From contig JADKHH010000010.1 in NCBI GenBank assembly GCA_016721905.1, forward strand, positions 1 to 64,000: DNA of 64,000 nt, in the 5' to 3' direction. Below are positions 9,276 through 17,809 of this stretch, one piece after another. A program made the translations under genes and the position numbers. Position 1 is the first letter of the stretch; each line of letters starts with the position of its first letter. The notes beneath the pieces were generated by a model that was not told the DNA's origin, searched no databases, and worked only from the letters and a program-made list of their open reading frames with translations. This stretch comes from Candidatus Opimibacter skivensis. GTDB lineage: Bacteria > Bacteroidota > Bacteroidia > Chitinophagales > Saprospiraceae.

Positions 9276-9713
9276 AAGATACTTCTTATTAACCATTGAA
9301 AATTAATAAGCCTGTTGATTTTCACCTCCTGCACTGCGGTCCTCTAACTGCTTACTGCCAACTGTTAACTGTTAACTTCTATCTGCTAGTTGCTAACTTC
9401 TCACTTCTAACTATTGCTGCACAACTTTGATGACAACAATCATCTATCATAATGACTCTTGTCATTAAGGTACGTTATGAATCATTCTAATTTTCATTCG
9501 GCAAACAGCTAAATACAAAGAATTATATTTTGAGTTTGTGGCTTTTCGCACTCAGGTATGATTCGTATTCGATCGAAAGCAGATTGAAGTAAAGGTTTGA
9601 CATTATTTGCTGCCTCTTCACAACACCACGCCGGGCCCTGTATTGTGCCTTAACAAAAGAGGCAATTCATCTTCATTGCATTGATTCCTAAATATCAATA
9701 AACTCTTTAGACA
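9276..9713. other. 438-bp intergenic region with degenerate 7-bp repeats
   Basis: No gene is seen. Positions 9340-9412 hold degenerate heptamer-like repeats (variants of TAACTGT, TAACTTC, CACTTCT). The rest is AT-rich and presumably carries the promoter of the ferredoxin/NrfD operon. It has a TATATTTTG-like string near 9524 and TTTGACATTATTTG near 9596, neither matching the TTTG-N19-TAnnTTTG arrangement exactly. Confidence 0.5.
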
Positions 9714-10658
9714 ATGGAAGAACGGAAAAACGAACAAACCAGGAGAGCTTTCTTTTCGAAGACAGTACCTGCTGCCCTCGGGGTGCTAGGCGTTGGTGGA
9801 TTATTGGCAGAAGCCTGCAAGCCTGCTGTTGAAGATGAAGAGAAAGTATCGGTATTGACCCCTGACGGAAAGCTTGTGCAGGTGAATAAATCAGCCATGG
9901 CCCCTCAGCCTGTTTCCCCGGAGGAAGCAAGAGAAGGGATTCCGGGCAAGAAATTTGTCATGGTGATTGACCTGGCCAGGTGCAAGAATGCCAGGAAATG
10001 TGTCAGCGAATGCCAGAAAATGCACAATCAACCTGCCGAAGACGAATGGATAAAAGTCTTCCTGATGCAGGACAGTGAAGATACCGCTCCCTATTGGTTT
10101 CCAAAGCCCTGTTTCCATTGCAATCAGCCACCTTGTGTCAAAGTGTGTCCGGTAGGAGCAACTTATAAGCGTACAGATGGCATTGTCCTTGTGGATACAG
10201 ACCGTTGTATCGGCTGCAAATTTTGCATGACAGCATGCCCTTATTCTTCAAGGGTTTTTCAATGGAAAGAAGAAGTAAAAACGGCAGAAACATGCAATAC
10301 GAAATATTCTCCTGAAACCAGTGTCCCTAGTAGAGTCGGCACAGTAGGAAAATGTGATTTCTGTCCGGATATGGCCAGGCAGGGCAAACTGCCGGGTTGC
10401 GTCACCGGCTGTCCAAATGGGGTAATATTCTTTGGCGATAAGAATGAAGATATCGTAACGAATGGTTCCGAATCATTCCGTTTTAGCGAACTCGTACATG
10501 ACCGCGCCGGCTACCATTTTATGGCTGAACTGGGTACCGAACCCAACGTATATTATCTGCCTCCCGTAGATCGCCTGTTTGACTATGAGAAAGGATTTAA
10601 TGATCTCTCCGAAGAGCAGGTCGATTTCTATAAGAGTTCAATCGTTAAAAAACATTGA
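9714..10658 (+). CDS. Tat-exported four-cluster ferredoxin subunit (DsrO/PhsB/TtrB-like)
   Basis: 314 residues with a twin-arginine signal (TRRAFFSKTVPAALG). It carries four cysteine clusters: CKNARKCVSEC, CFHCNQPPCVKVCP, CIGCKFCMTACP, and CDFCPDMARQGKLPGCVTGCP. These fit four [4Fe-4S] clusters of the electron-transfer subunit in complex iron-sulfur molybdoenzymes. It should pass electrons on the outer face of the inner membrane between the quinol protein encoded next and a partner. No molybdopterin catalytic subunit is adjacent, which is unusual. It is the first gene of an operon, with a 6-bp gap to the NrfD-type gene. Confidence 0.88.
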   Translation: MEERKNEQTRRAFFSKTVPAALGVLGVGGLLAEACKPAVEDEEKVSVLTPDGKLVQVNKSAMAPQPVSPEEAREGIPGKKFVMVIDLARCKNARKCVSECQKMHNQPAEDEWIKVFLMQDSEDTAPYWFPKPCFHCNQPPCVKVCPVGATYKRTDGIVLVDTDRCIGCKFCMTACPYSSRVFQWKEEVKTAETCNTKYSPETSVPSRVGTVGKCDFCPDMARQGKLPGCVTGCPNGVIFFGDKNEDIVTNGSESFRFSELVHDRAGYHFMAELGTEPNVYYLPPVDRLFDYEKGFNDLSEEQVDFYKSSIVKKH

Positions 10659-10664
10659 TGCGCC

Positions 10665-12056
10665 ATGAAACTAGATCCAAAATCGACGAGGTCACTACAC
10701 TTTTTTACGGCACAGATGGTCCGGATTAGTAAGCCGGGTATGCTAGGACTTGCTATACTGCTCATCATCATATTTGGAGGAATATATGCACTTGCAGTGC
10801 AGGTCATTGATGGTCACATCGTGACAGGCATGCGCGATAATGTCGTGTGGGGCATCTATATCGCCAACTTCATCTTTTTCATTGGCATCAGTTATGCCGG
10901 AGCACTCATATCCGGCATCTTGCATTTGCTTCGGGTCCCCTGGCGCGCACCGATCATCCGGATTGCAGAAATGATCACGGTGATTTCCACCATGATTGGC
11001 CCTTCTTACATTTTGCTTTGCATGGGTAGACTAGACAGGCTACACCATCTGGCCTTGTATGGCAGAATTCAATCTCCTATACTTTGGGATGTCCTGGCCA
11101 TTTCCACCTATCTCACAGGCAGTATCATCTTCCTGTATCTGGCTTCGATCAGGGATTTAGCTGCTTTACGGGATTACCCTTTTAAAAGCAAGTGGAGAAC
11201 TAAATTGTATAAGTTCATGTCCGTTGACTTCAATGGAAACCACGTGCAAAATCAGTATCTGGATCGTGCCTTAAATATCATGTCTGCTATCATCATTCCG
11301 TTAGCTATCCTGGTGCATTCAGTGTTGGCCTGGATCTTTGGGATGACTTTGCGGCCAGGATGGCATAGCACCATCTTTGCCCCCTATTTCGTAGTGGCGG
11401 CAGTTTTCTCGGGTACCGGGGTGTTGATCATTGCCATGTGGGTATTCAGGAAAGTATACCACCTGGAATCCTATATCACGAAAATCCATTTTAATTATCT
11501 CGGCATCATCCTGATGATCCTGGGTGCCCTCTATGCCTACTTCACCTTTAGTGAATACTTAACCAGTTGGTATGGATCAGAGACGTGGGAAATGGAAGTT
11601 CTCTACAAGCTCTTTGATTATAATGAATATTGGTGGTGGTTTTTCTTTGCAGCTATCCTGGGTGTTTTATTACCTATCATCGTCATCCTTTTTCCCAGAT
11701 TCAGAACGATCAATAGTATTACTGCGGTTTCTGTAATAGCTGTCATGGCGTTGTGGGTAAAGAGATATCTGATCATCATACCCACCTTGGAAACACCATT
11801 ACTTCCTCTGCAGGACATGAGACCGGAATATATCCATTACACGGTTACGCCTGTTGAATGGATGCTCACCTTTGCAGGCATTGCGATGTTCATTCTGCTT
11901 TTCTTCCTGTTTTCAAAATTCCTTCCTATCGTCAATGTGGTCAAGGTCACTGAAGATAAAAGCTATGGATCCCTGCGCGAGATTGTAGCGGACAGGATCC
12001 TCAAAAGGCAAATCAAAGAGTTAAAAATGAAAGAACGTCAGAAGTTCGCTCACTAA
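10665..12056 (+). CDS. NrfD/PsrC-type membrane quinol-interacting subunit
   Basis: 463 residues, with about ten hydrophobic segments spread over the whole length. The segment 'GIYIANFIFFIGISYAG' followed by 'RIAEMITV' is typical of NrfD/DsrP/ActC proteins, which exchange electrons with menaquinol and pass them to the partner ferredoxin. The gene lies directly after that ferredoxin (6-bp gap) and 17 bp before the next gene, so all three are probably one operon. The short basic C-terminus (KRQIKELKMKERQKF) should be cytoplasmic. The final donor or acceptor is not encoded nearby. Confidence 0.87.
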   Translation: MKLDPKSTRSLHFFTAQMVRISKPGMLGLAILLIIIFGGIYALAVQVIDGHIVTGMRDNVVWGIYIANFIFFIGISYAGALISGILHLLRVPWRAPIIRIAEMITVISTMIGPSYILLCMGRLDRLHHLALYGRIQSPILWDVLAISTYLTGSIIFLYLASIRDLAALRDYPFKSKWRTKLYKFMSVDFNGNHVQNQYLDRALNIMSAIIIPLAILVHSVLAWIFGMTLRPGWHSTIFAPYFVVAAVFSGTGVLIIAMWVFRKVYHLESYITKIHFNYLGIILMILGALYAYFTFSEYLTSWYGSETWEMEVLYKLFDYNEYWWWFFFAAILGVLLPIIVILFPRFRTINSITAVSVIAVMALWVKRYLIIIPTLETPLLPLQDMRPEYIHYTVTPVEWMLTFAGIAMFILLFFLFSKFLPIVNVVKVTEDKSYGSLREIVADRILKRQIKELKMKERQKFAH

Positions 12057-12073
12057 TCCTAAAACGAAATTGT

Positions 12074-12937
12074 ATGAACCGCGGGTATAAAACAATAATC
12101 CTGGCAGCGCTTATCGCCTTCGTCCCTGGATTAGCTTTATGGGCTCAGGATGCAGAACTGTCCTCTACAAAAATGCAGGCTGCTTATTACAAAGATCAGG
12201 AAGGCCTGGAACGCATCGTCGCCAGACTCTTAATCAAGTCGGAACGATATGAGCCGTATGCGAATATGGAAGTCAGTTTTTTTGTTGCTGCTGACACGTC
12301 AAAGATTCTCCTGGAAAAAATGACCACAAATGAAAAAGGAGAGGCCGTTTACATTTTACAGGACAAGGACAAAACCTACATGGATGCGACCGGACAATTA
12401 GCCTTTGAAGTAACTTACGATGGCAGTGCGACTGCGGAATCAGCCTCAAAAGAAATCCAGGTAAAAATGGCTGATCTGAAAGTCTCCTTCTTCCAGGAAG
12501 ACACCTCCAAATTCATTGCTGTTGAGGCATTTGAAACCAGTGGTGCCGATTCCATCAGTCCTATCGCAGCTGTTGAAATCGGACTCTATATCAAAGGAAC
12601 GTTCAGCTATTTCAGCATTGCCAAAGACGTCACGGATGAAACTGGAAAGCTTATAGTACCATTTCCTGTCGAGATGCCTGGCGATACACTTGGCGTCATC
12701 ACGATTGCTGCTAAGATTGAAGACCATGATCTATACGGCAACATTGAATCCTGGGGAAATATAAACTGGGCCAAACCTGTGCCATTAGCTTCTGAAGCCA
12801 GACGAGGCCTTGGTGACACCGACGCACCGCTATGGATGGTATACACCTTGATTGTACTGCTATCGGCAGTTTGGTTCCATTATGCTTATGTCATTTTCCT
12901 GGTCATAAAAATCAAACTTGCAAAGGACCAGGTGTGA
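12074..12937 (+). CDS. periplasmic protein with C-terminal membrane anchor, third gene of ferredoxin/NrfD operon
   Basis: 287 residues. A signal peptide (to about 24, ...ALWAQDA) is followed by two beta-rich segments (about 30-140 and 140-240) and one C-terminal membrane helix (about 255-280, WMVYTLIVLLSAVWFHYAYV). No cysteine or CxxCH haem site is present, so it is unlikely to carry electrons itself. I do not recognise a family. Its position 17 bp after the NrfD-type gene suggests an accessory or docking role for the periplasmic side of that complex. Confidence 0.65.
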   Translation: MNRGYKTIILAALIAFVPGLALWAQDAELSSTKMQAAYYKDQEGLERIVARLLIKSERYEPYANMEVSFFVAADTSKILLEKMTTNEKGEAVYILQDKDKTYMDATGQLAFEVTYDGSATAESASKEIQVKMADLKVSFFQEDTSKFIAVEAFETSGADSISPIAAVEIGLYIKGTFSYFSIAKDVTDETGKLIVPFPVEMPGDTLGVITIAAKIEDHDLYGNIESWGNINWAKPVPLASEARRGLGDTDAPLWMVYTLIVLLSAVWFHYAYVIFLVIKIKLAKDQV

Positions 12938-13108
12938 CTTCACGCCATGTACTATCAAGTGTCTTCAAAGTGAAACATTGAAGTACATCTAAATCAGTCT
13001 GTTTTATGACTCATATCATCGAAAGTCCATTTTTCTATTTATACCTATGCAACAACAAAATCATCAAAGAACACTTTCTCCAATTTCCTGACTCATATTT
13101 TCTGACAA

Positions 13109-14176
13109 GTGGAATACTGCCCGACCTACGAATCCATCATCCCGACTGAACCCGGAACCACACTGGAAAATAAATTCCGTCATCTCTGGCAACTTGTAGG
13201 TAACACCCCCATGGTGGAGATAACTTATCGATTCAGGGGAGATGTCAAAAAAATATATGTTAAATGTGAACATTATAACCTGACGGGCAGCATCAAAGAC
13301 CGGATGGCATTGTATATCCTGCAGCAAGCGTATTGTGATGGCAAGATAACTGACGGTGCCATCTTAGTCGAGGCCACCAGTGGTAATACAGGAATTTCCT
13401 TCAGTGCCATCGGCAGAGCTCTGGGCCATGATGTCCGGATCATCATGCCCTCCTGGCTCAGCAAGGAGCGTATAGACATCATCAAAAGCCTCGGAGCTGA
13501 AGTTATCCTGATCAGCAAGGAAGAAGGAGGCTTTATGGGGAGTATTGCCTTGAGTCAAAAGATGGCAAGAGAAAACAAATCTGTTTTCTTACCCAAACAG
13601 TTTGAGAACCTGTATAACTCAGAAGCACATGAAAAAACAACGGCCAGGGAGATATGGATGCAGATGCAATCTGTTGACATTACTCCAGATGCCTTTGTCG
13701 CCGGTGTAGGTACAGGCGGAACAATCATGGGGACGGGCAAATATCTTCGCTCAAGGAATCCTTCTCTTTTCTTACACCCACTGGAGCCCGCCGAGTCTCC
13801 TACCCTGACTACCGGTTATAAAATAGGCACTCACCGCATACAAGGTATTTCGGATGAGTTTATTCCTGCCATTGTCAACCTGAAGGTCATGGATGAAGTG
13901 ATCCAGGTTTCTGATGGAGACTCCATCATCATGGCTCAAAAGCTGGCCAGACAACTTGGACTGGCAGTCGGTATCTCCTCCGGTGCTAATATAATTGGTG
14001 CCATAAAGTTGCAAAGCAAATTGGGCTTTGAAACCTGCAATGTCGTAACCATATTTTGTGACAGCAATAAGAAATACCTCAGCACAGATTTGATGAAGGA
14101 AGAACCTATAAAAGATAGCTACATTTCCCCTGAAGTAGAACTGCTGGATTACCACGCGATTCACAGATTAGCCTGA
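13109..14176 (+). CDS. PLP-dependent cysteine synthase-family enzyme
   Basis: 355 residues of fold-type II. The N-terminal 'LVGNTPMVEI' is the family signature. The PLP lysine is in LTGSIKDRMA, the substrate loop is EATSGNTGIS, and the phosphate cup is GVGTGGTIMGTG. 'DSNKKYLSTDL' near the end matches CysK-like proteins. The expected reaction is O-acetylserine + sulfide to cysteine, though cystathionine synthase-like activity is possible. GTG at 13109 is used because a stop codon precedes it at 13103 and the next in-frame ATG would cut the signature. It lies between the ferredoxin/NrfD operon and putative sulfur transporters, suggesting sulfur assimilation. Confidence 0.85.
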   Translation: MEYCPTYESIIPTEPGTTLENKFRHLWQLVGNTPMVEITYRFRGDVKKIYVKCEHYNLTGSIKDRMALYILQQAYCDGKITDGAILVEATSGNTGISFSAIGRALGHDVRIIMPSWLSKERIDIIKSLGAEVILISKEEGGFMGSIALSQKMARENKSVFLPKQFENLYNSEAHEKTTAREIWMQMQSVDITPDAFVAGVGTGGTIMGTGKYLRSRNPSLFLHPLEPAESPTLTTGYKIGTHRIQGISDEFIPAIVNLKVMDEVIQVSDGDSIIMAQKLARQLGLAVGISSGANIIGAIKLQSKLGFETCNVVTIFCDSNKKYLSTDLMKEEPIKDSYISPEVELLDYHAIHRLA

Positions 14177-14289
14177 ATGGCTTTACCTTCGACAACCGCA
14201 TGCCTTTCATTGGACAAATAACTCATGAAGCTATAATGGGCAAGCTGGGCAAAGCCAAATCAAGGGACAAAGTCGATTTTACTATTTAA
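14160..14289 (+). pseudogene. short gene remnant (plus strand)
   Basis: In the frame ending at 14287-14289 the translation reads ...ISLNGFTFDNRMPFIGQ...GKLGKAKSRDKVDFTI, which looks like protein-coding sequence but has no start and no recognised family. It overlaps the end of the cysteine synthase-like gene in another frame. I take it to be a decayed fragment. Confidence 0.35.
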
Positions 14290-14314
14290 AGGGAATTTTC
14301 AAACACCAAGGAGC

Positions 14315-14437
14315 TTATTGCTTATGCATGATAAAAATTCCACCACCAGCAGAAATTGGTGCTTCCCAGTTGCCTGTGATTTCCTCACCGACATCGGAAT
14401 ACAAGCCTTTAAACAGGTAAGTGCGGTATGATTTCAA
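14315..14437 (-). pseudogene. short gene remnant (minus strand)
   Basis: On the minus strand a roughly 38-codon stretch ends in a stop at 14315-14317 and reads ...YLFKGLYSDVGEEITGNWEA then PISAGGGIF, preceded by an in-frame stop at 14438-14440. It resembles the C-terminus of a small soluble domain and probably remains from a deleted gene. Confidence 0.35.
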
Positions 14438-14463
14438 TCAGTCATACCCCTGATCTGATATCA

Positions 14464-14494
14464 TTTGAGATCGCTTATGTAGTCAATATCTTTG
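14464..14494 (+). promoter_or_regulatory. full-consensus Bacteroidota promoter for sulfur transporter genes
   Basis: The -33 element TTTG at 14464-14467 and the -7 element TATCTTTG at 14487-14494 are separated by exactly 19 bp, matching the TTTG-N19-TAnnTTTG arrangement of the primary sigma factor in Bacteroidota. Transcription would begin near 14499, about 15 nt before the ATG at 14514. Confidence 0.75.
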
Positions 14495-14513
14495 TGTAAT
14501 AAATTGAAATCAC

Positions 14514-15107
14514 ATGATTGAGGTATATTTTATGGCCATCAGGGACTTTATAGCCCAACCATGGCCCTGGTATGTTGCCGGTCCTTTATTGGCGCTGGTG
14601 ATGTTTGTGCTGCTGTATTTCGGACATGAATTTGGTATTTCCGAAAATTTCAGGTTGATGTGTGCTGCAGACGGGGCGGATAATATGAATGAATTCTTCA
14701 AGATAGACTGGCGGTCTGGTGAGTGGAATCTGCTCGTAGCGCTTGGGGCGGTCTTCGGAGGTTATCTGGCCTCTCATTATTTCATAGGCTCTAATGGTGA
14801 CCTGGCCCATATCAGCGATGTCACTATTGCCTCCCTCAATGAAATTAATATTAATGTGACCAAGGGTGCTGTTCCATTGGTACCTGAATTCCTGAGTTGG
14901 AAGGCACTGCTTACATGGCAGGGATTGCTCATGATCGGAGGTGGCGGATTTCTGGTTGGCTTCGGAGCACGCTATGCCGGTGGATGTACCTCAGGCCATG
15001 CGATCAGTGGTTTGTCTGCATTGCAGGTACCATCCCTCTTTGCCGTCGTAGGCTTCTTTATGGGAGGCCTCCTGGTGATCAACTTTGTTATCCCTTACCT
15101 TTTTTAA
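14514..15107 (+). CDS. YeeE/YedE-type sulfur-compound transporter, larger half
   Basis: 197 residues with about five membrane helices. The conserved 'GGCTSGHAISGLSAL' holds the reactive cysteine of YeeE/YedE (TsuA-like) channels, which conduct thiosulfate or related sulfur species. The next gene encodes the second half, an arrangement common in Bacteroidota where a small pair replaces the long single-chain form. Start 14514 is chosen from the promoter position; the ATG at 14532 (MAIRDF) is also possible. Import of thiosulfate or sulfide fits the cysteine synthase-like enzyme upstream. Confidence 0.87.
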   Translation: MIEVYFMAIRDFIAQPWPWYVAGPLLALVMFVLLYFGHEFGISENFRLMCAADGADNMNEFFKIDWRSGEWNLLVALGAVFGGYLASHYFIGSNGDLAHISDVTIASLNEININVTKGAVPLVPEFLSWKALLTWQGLLMIGGGGFLVGFGARYAGGCTSGHAISGLSALQVPSLFAVVGFFMGGLLVINFVIPYLF

Positions 15108-15128
15108 AGCGTCAAACGTCAGCTCTCT

Positions 15129-15542
15129 ATGAGAATGTCAAGATATATACTGATTGGAATCCTCCTCGGGTTTATCCTGTATAAGAGTGAAGCCGTGTCC
15201 TGGTTCAGGATCTATGAAATGTTCAGGTTCCAGAGTTTCCATATGTTCGGGATTATTGGCTCCGCGATCATATCCGGTATCATCATCGTCCAGATCATCA
15301 AGCGGAGAAAAATTAAAAACCAGGAAGGCCAGGAAATCGTGATCAAGGACAAAGCCAAAACGTATCCACGCTACATCATCGGCGGATTTATCTTTGGTTG
15401 CGGCTGGGCCATTGCCGGTGCATGTCCTGCACCCATGTTCATTTTACTCGGGGCAGGTCATACAGTATTTATCGTTTACCTCATTGCCGCTATGACCGGA
15501 ACCTTTGTGTATGGTTTACTGAGAAAAAGAATCCCGCATTAA
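15129..15542 (+). CDS. YeeE/YedE-type (DUF6691) transporter, smaller half
   Basis: 137 residues with about four helices. The motif 'GGFIFGCGWAIAGACPAP' corresponds to the second cysteine-containing repeat of YeeE/YedE proteins. The gene follows its partner by 21 bp and should share its promoter. The two halves together would form the pseudo-symmetric sulfur-compound channel. Substrate specificity cannot be read from the sequence. Confidence 0.87.
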   Translation: MRMSRYILIGILLGFILYKSEAVSWFRIYEMFRFQSFHMFGIIGSAIISGIIIVQIIKRRKIKNQEGQEIVIKDKAKTYPRYIIGGFIFGCGWAIAGACPAPMFILLGAGHTVFIVYLIAAMTGTFVYGLLRKRIPH

Positions 15543-15650
15543 TAATTTATTGGCTTAGGAGGTTGTTTAATTCTATGGTTTCCTGCAAGACTGTGCTGGT
15601 ATTTGTCGCATCCATTTATCAGGCCATCGATACGCTATCCATATTGATAC

Positions 15651-17657
15651 TTATCGAATCACCATTATCCGGCTGCCCCTGACATCTTTTGACACCAAAT
15701 GAACAACATACATTCCCGCAGGGATGAATCTTGCGTCTATTCTTGTCTTATTACCATCATAGGTACCAGCTTGCAATTCCCTTCCTGTGAGGTCACAAAT
15801 GCTATAAGCAAACTGTTCCGGTGAGGTTGTTGTAATGAAAAACTCATCACCTGCAGGATTAGGATAGAGTTGAAATGGTAGTTCAAAAGGTGGTATCTCC
15901 AATATCTTCGTAGGTATACTATCACAACTTCTGTCCATGATCAAAGCCGCGTCAAGGGCTTCCATATTGACACCGATATCCTCCCCATTAGTCCCTGCGT
16001 TGGCGAAAGGACTATTTCCAGCCAATGCATATCCATGATAATCAAGTATACCTCCCGCATAGTCTGAAAAACCAACGGAACTTATATCTGTTGGAAAATG
16101 ATTCTGACTGATCGTATTAAAGTTTGTATACCTGGAGGCATTTCCACCGATGAGTACGTTCTGATGAAAGTGCTGGTTAGCATCCGTTATATCCGGAAAA
16201 TAATTGGCAATGGTGTTATTCCCCTGTGATTGGCCCGGACCATAAATCCCCTGGTATCCTCCGGCAGAAACAAAACTATGCGATAGATTATTGGCATACC
16301 TGAATCCCTCAGATACTTGATAGGCCCACGTGATAGGTCCAGTTTGAAATATAGAATTATGGTCAATAGTTACATCAATGGGTTCACCTATCTTGATAAA
16401 TGTACCATCATTGGGTCCTGCAGTATTGAGGTCTCCATAAGCCGGGCCATTGATATCCTCAAACAAGTTGTTTGCAATCAATATCCTGGATGATCTGTTA
16501 CCTTGATTACCATCCGCACCAGAAAGCGTTATCCCTGCACCAACATGGCGAATTATATTATTGCTGATCACGACATCACTGACATCAGCTTGGGGTGAAC
16601 CGCCGCTTTCAGTCCTCACGGTCAAGAGGATAGCATATCCGCTTTGCCCAATAGGAAGGTCTGCCCAGCAGTTTTCCAGCACATTTCCATCCAGCCAGAC
16701 TCTTTTACCTGTCTTTAATTCAAACAGGTTTTTAATAGTCCAGTGCTTTCCTGCATAATCCGGATGATCTACCCGCCAGGACCACGGTTTATAAAAATAA
16801 TTATGCCGGATCTCAATGTCAGATGGCACAAGACCTGCAATGGCTGCAGCACCACCTCCAAAAAGAATGTTCTCTCCGGATGCTTCCAAATAATTGTTGA
16901 GAATTTTAAACGGGCCAGGACCATTAATACCAGATATGGCCTGTGCATCAAATCCGATGCTGTGAAAATCACTGATATAACTTTCGATAATGGCCGCATT
17001 GGCACAATCCAGGCGAATACCATATTTCATCACAGTGGCGTCTGTATGTCCATGAATGTAACATCGGTCTATAACGAAATGATGAGGCACCAGGTCTAGT
17101 GAATTTTGAGCTGAAGATGCGTCACCTAGATTGACAAGTCCATAACTATTGATGACAGCATTGTCTGCCGTAATTTCCAAACCGACCAGCCTGTAATGAT
17201 GGGCATACGCCTGTGTTTTGAAACAAGGAATACCCGAAAGATTGTTCGTAATGATCTTCGGCATGGCACTGGATTGGTTAGGAAAATCCTGATCTCCTGT
17301 CGAGGCAGATGGACTTAATCTGGATAATTCATCTGACAGTAAATCCATTCTTGAAGAAATGAGGACGATCCACTCCTCTCCATTCCCTTTATCAGGAAGT
17401 ATAAAACCTCCATTAAAAACTGCACCTGCATCAAGAATTAATACAGAACCTAAGGGAGCAGCATCAATCGCTTCCTGCAAATCTCTATAATCCCGACCTA
17501 CAGGTCCAACAGTGATTCGGACATAACCCGTAGTGTCCGGAAAGCAGGTCATGACATCCTGCGTGTTAGGATAAGCGGGAAGCTCCTGTCCGATCAGTTT
17601 CAATGAAATACTACTGGCCAACAAGACCAACATCATTGTGATACAATAATCTTTCAT
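15651..17657 (-). CDS. secreted right-handed beta-helix protein with T9SS sorting tail
   Basis: About 668 residues from the ATG at 17657. The frame extends upstream to 17690, but the -7 box at 17664-17671 lies inside that extension. After a signal peptide (to SLKLIGQELP), the opening 'YRDLQEAIDAAPLGSVLIL' and recurring 'IRHNYFYKP', 'VISNNIIRHVG' and 'ILIANNLFED' phrases are typical of parallel beta-helix (PbH1, pectate-lyase-like) proteins. The C-terminus (LYPNPAGDEFFITT...) is a type A T9SS sorting domain. It may bind or cut a polysaccharide at the cell surface, but no catalytic residues can be assigned. Confidence 0.85.
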   Translation of the reverse strand: MKDYCITMMLVLLASSISLKLIGQELPAYPNTQDVMTCFPDTTGYVRITVGPVGRDYRDLQEAIDAAPLGSVLILDAGAVFNGGFILPDKGNGEEWIVLISSRMDLLSDELSRLSPSASTGDQDFPNQSSAMPKIITNNLSGIPCFKTQAYAHHYRLVGLEITADNAVINSYGLVNLGDASSAQNSLDLVPHHFVIDRCYIHGHTDATVMKYGIRLDCANAAIIESYISDFHSIGFDAQAISGINGPGPFKILNNYLEASGENILFGGGAAAIAGLVPSDIEIRHNYFYKPWSWRVDHPDYAGKHWTIKNLFELKTGKRVWLDGNVLENCWADLPIGQSGYAILLTVRTESGGSPQADVSDVVISNNIIRHVGAGITLSGADGNQGNRSSRILIANNLFEDINGPAYGDLNTAGPNDGTFIKIGEPIDVTIDHNSIFQTGPITWAYQVSEGFRYANNLSHSFVSAGGYQGIYGPGQSQGNNTIANYFPDITDANQHFHQNVLIGGNASRYTNFNTISQNHFPTDISSVGFSDYAGGILDYHGYALAGNSPFANAGTNGEDIGVNMEALDAALIMDRSCDSIPTKILEIPPFELPFQLYPNPAGDEFFITTTSPEQFAYSICDLTGRELQAGTYDGNKTRIDARFIPAGMYVVHLVSKDVRGSRIMVIR

Positions 17658-17663
17658 ACCAAA

Positions 17664-17671
17664 CAAAAGTA
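17664..17671 (-). promoter_or_regulatory. -7 box TACTTTTG, 6 nt before the start codon
   Basis: A perfect TAnnTTTG box on the minus strand ends 6 nt before the ATG of the beta-helix protein, implying a leaderless or near-leaderless mRNA. A short inverted repeat (GTTTGG / CCAAAC, 17675-17692) covers the position where a -33 element would lie and could be an operator. Confidence 0.55.
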
Positions 17672-17696
17672 AGTGTTTGGCACCACCCAAACGATG

Positions 17697-17747
17697 GGAT
17701 TTCTTTAGTCAGGGGCGGATGCAATACGCCCCTGACTAAAGAAATCC
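17697..17747. repeat. perfect 21-bp inverted repeat between divergent genes
   Basis: Arms 17697-17717 and 17727-17747 are perfectly complementary over 21 bp with a 9-nt loop (GATGCAATA). The repeat lies between the divergent beta-helix and DUF1624 genes, so it is not at a gene end, and no T run follows. It could be an operator, a hairpin in a 5' leader or a tiny mobile element. Confidence 0.85.
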
Positions 17748-17809
17748 AAACTCTTGCCAATGCAGGAAAGAGGCATTCCGAAAAGGCAAAAAAAAATTAA
17801 CTTCACCAC

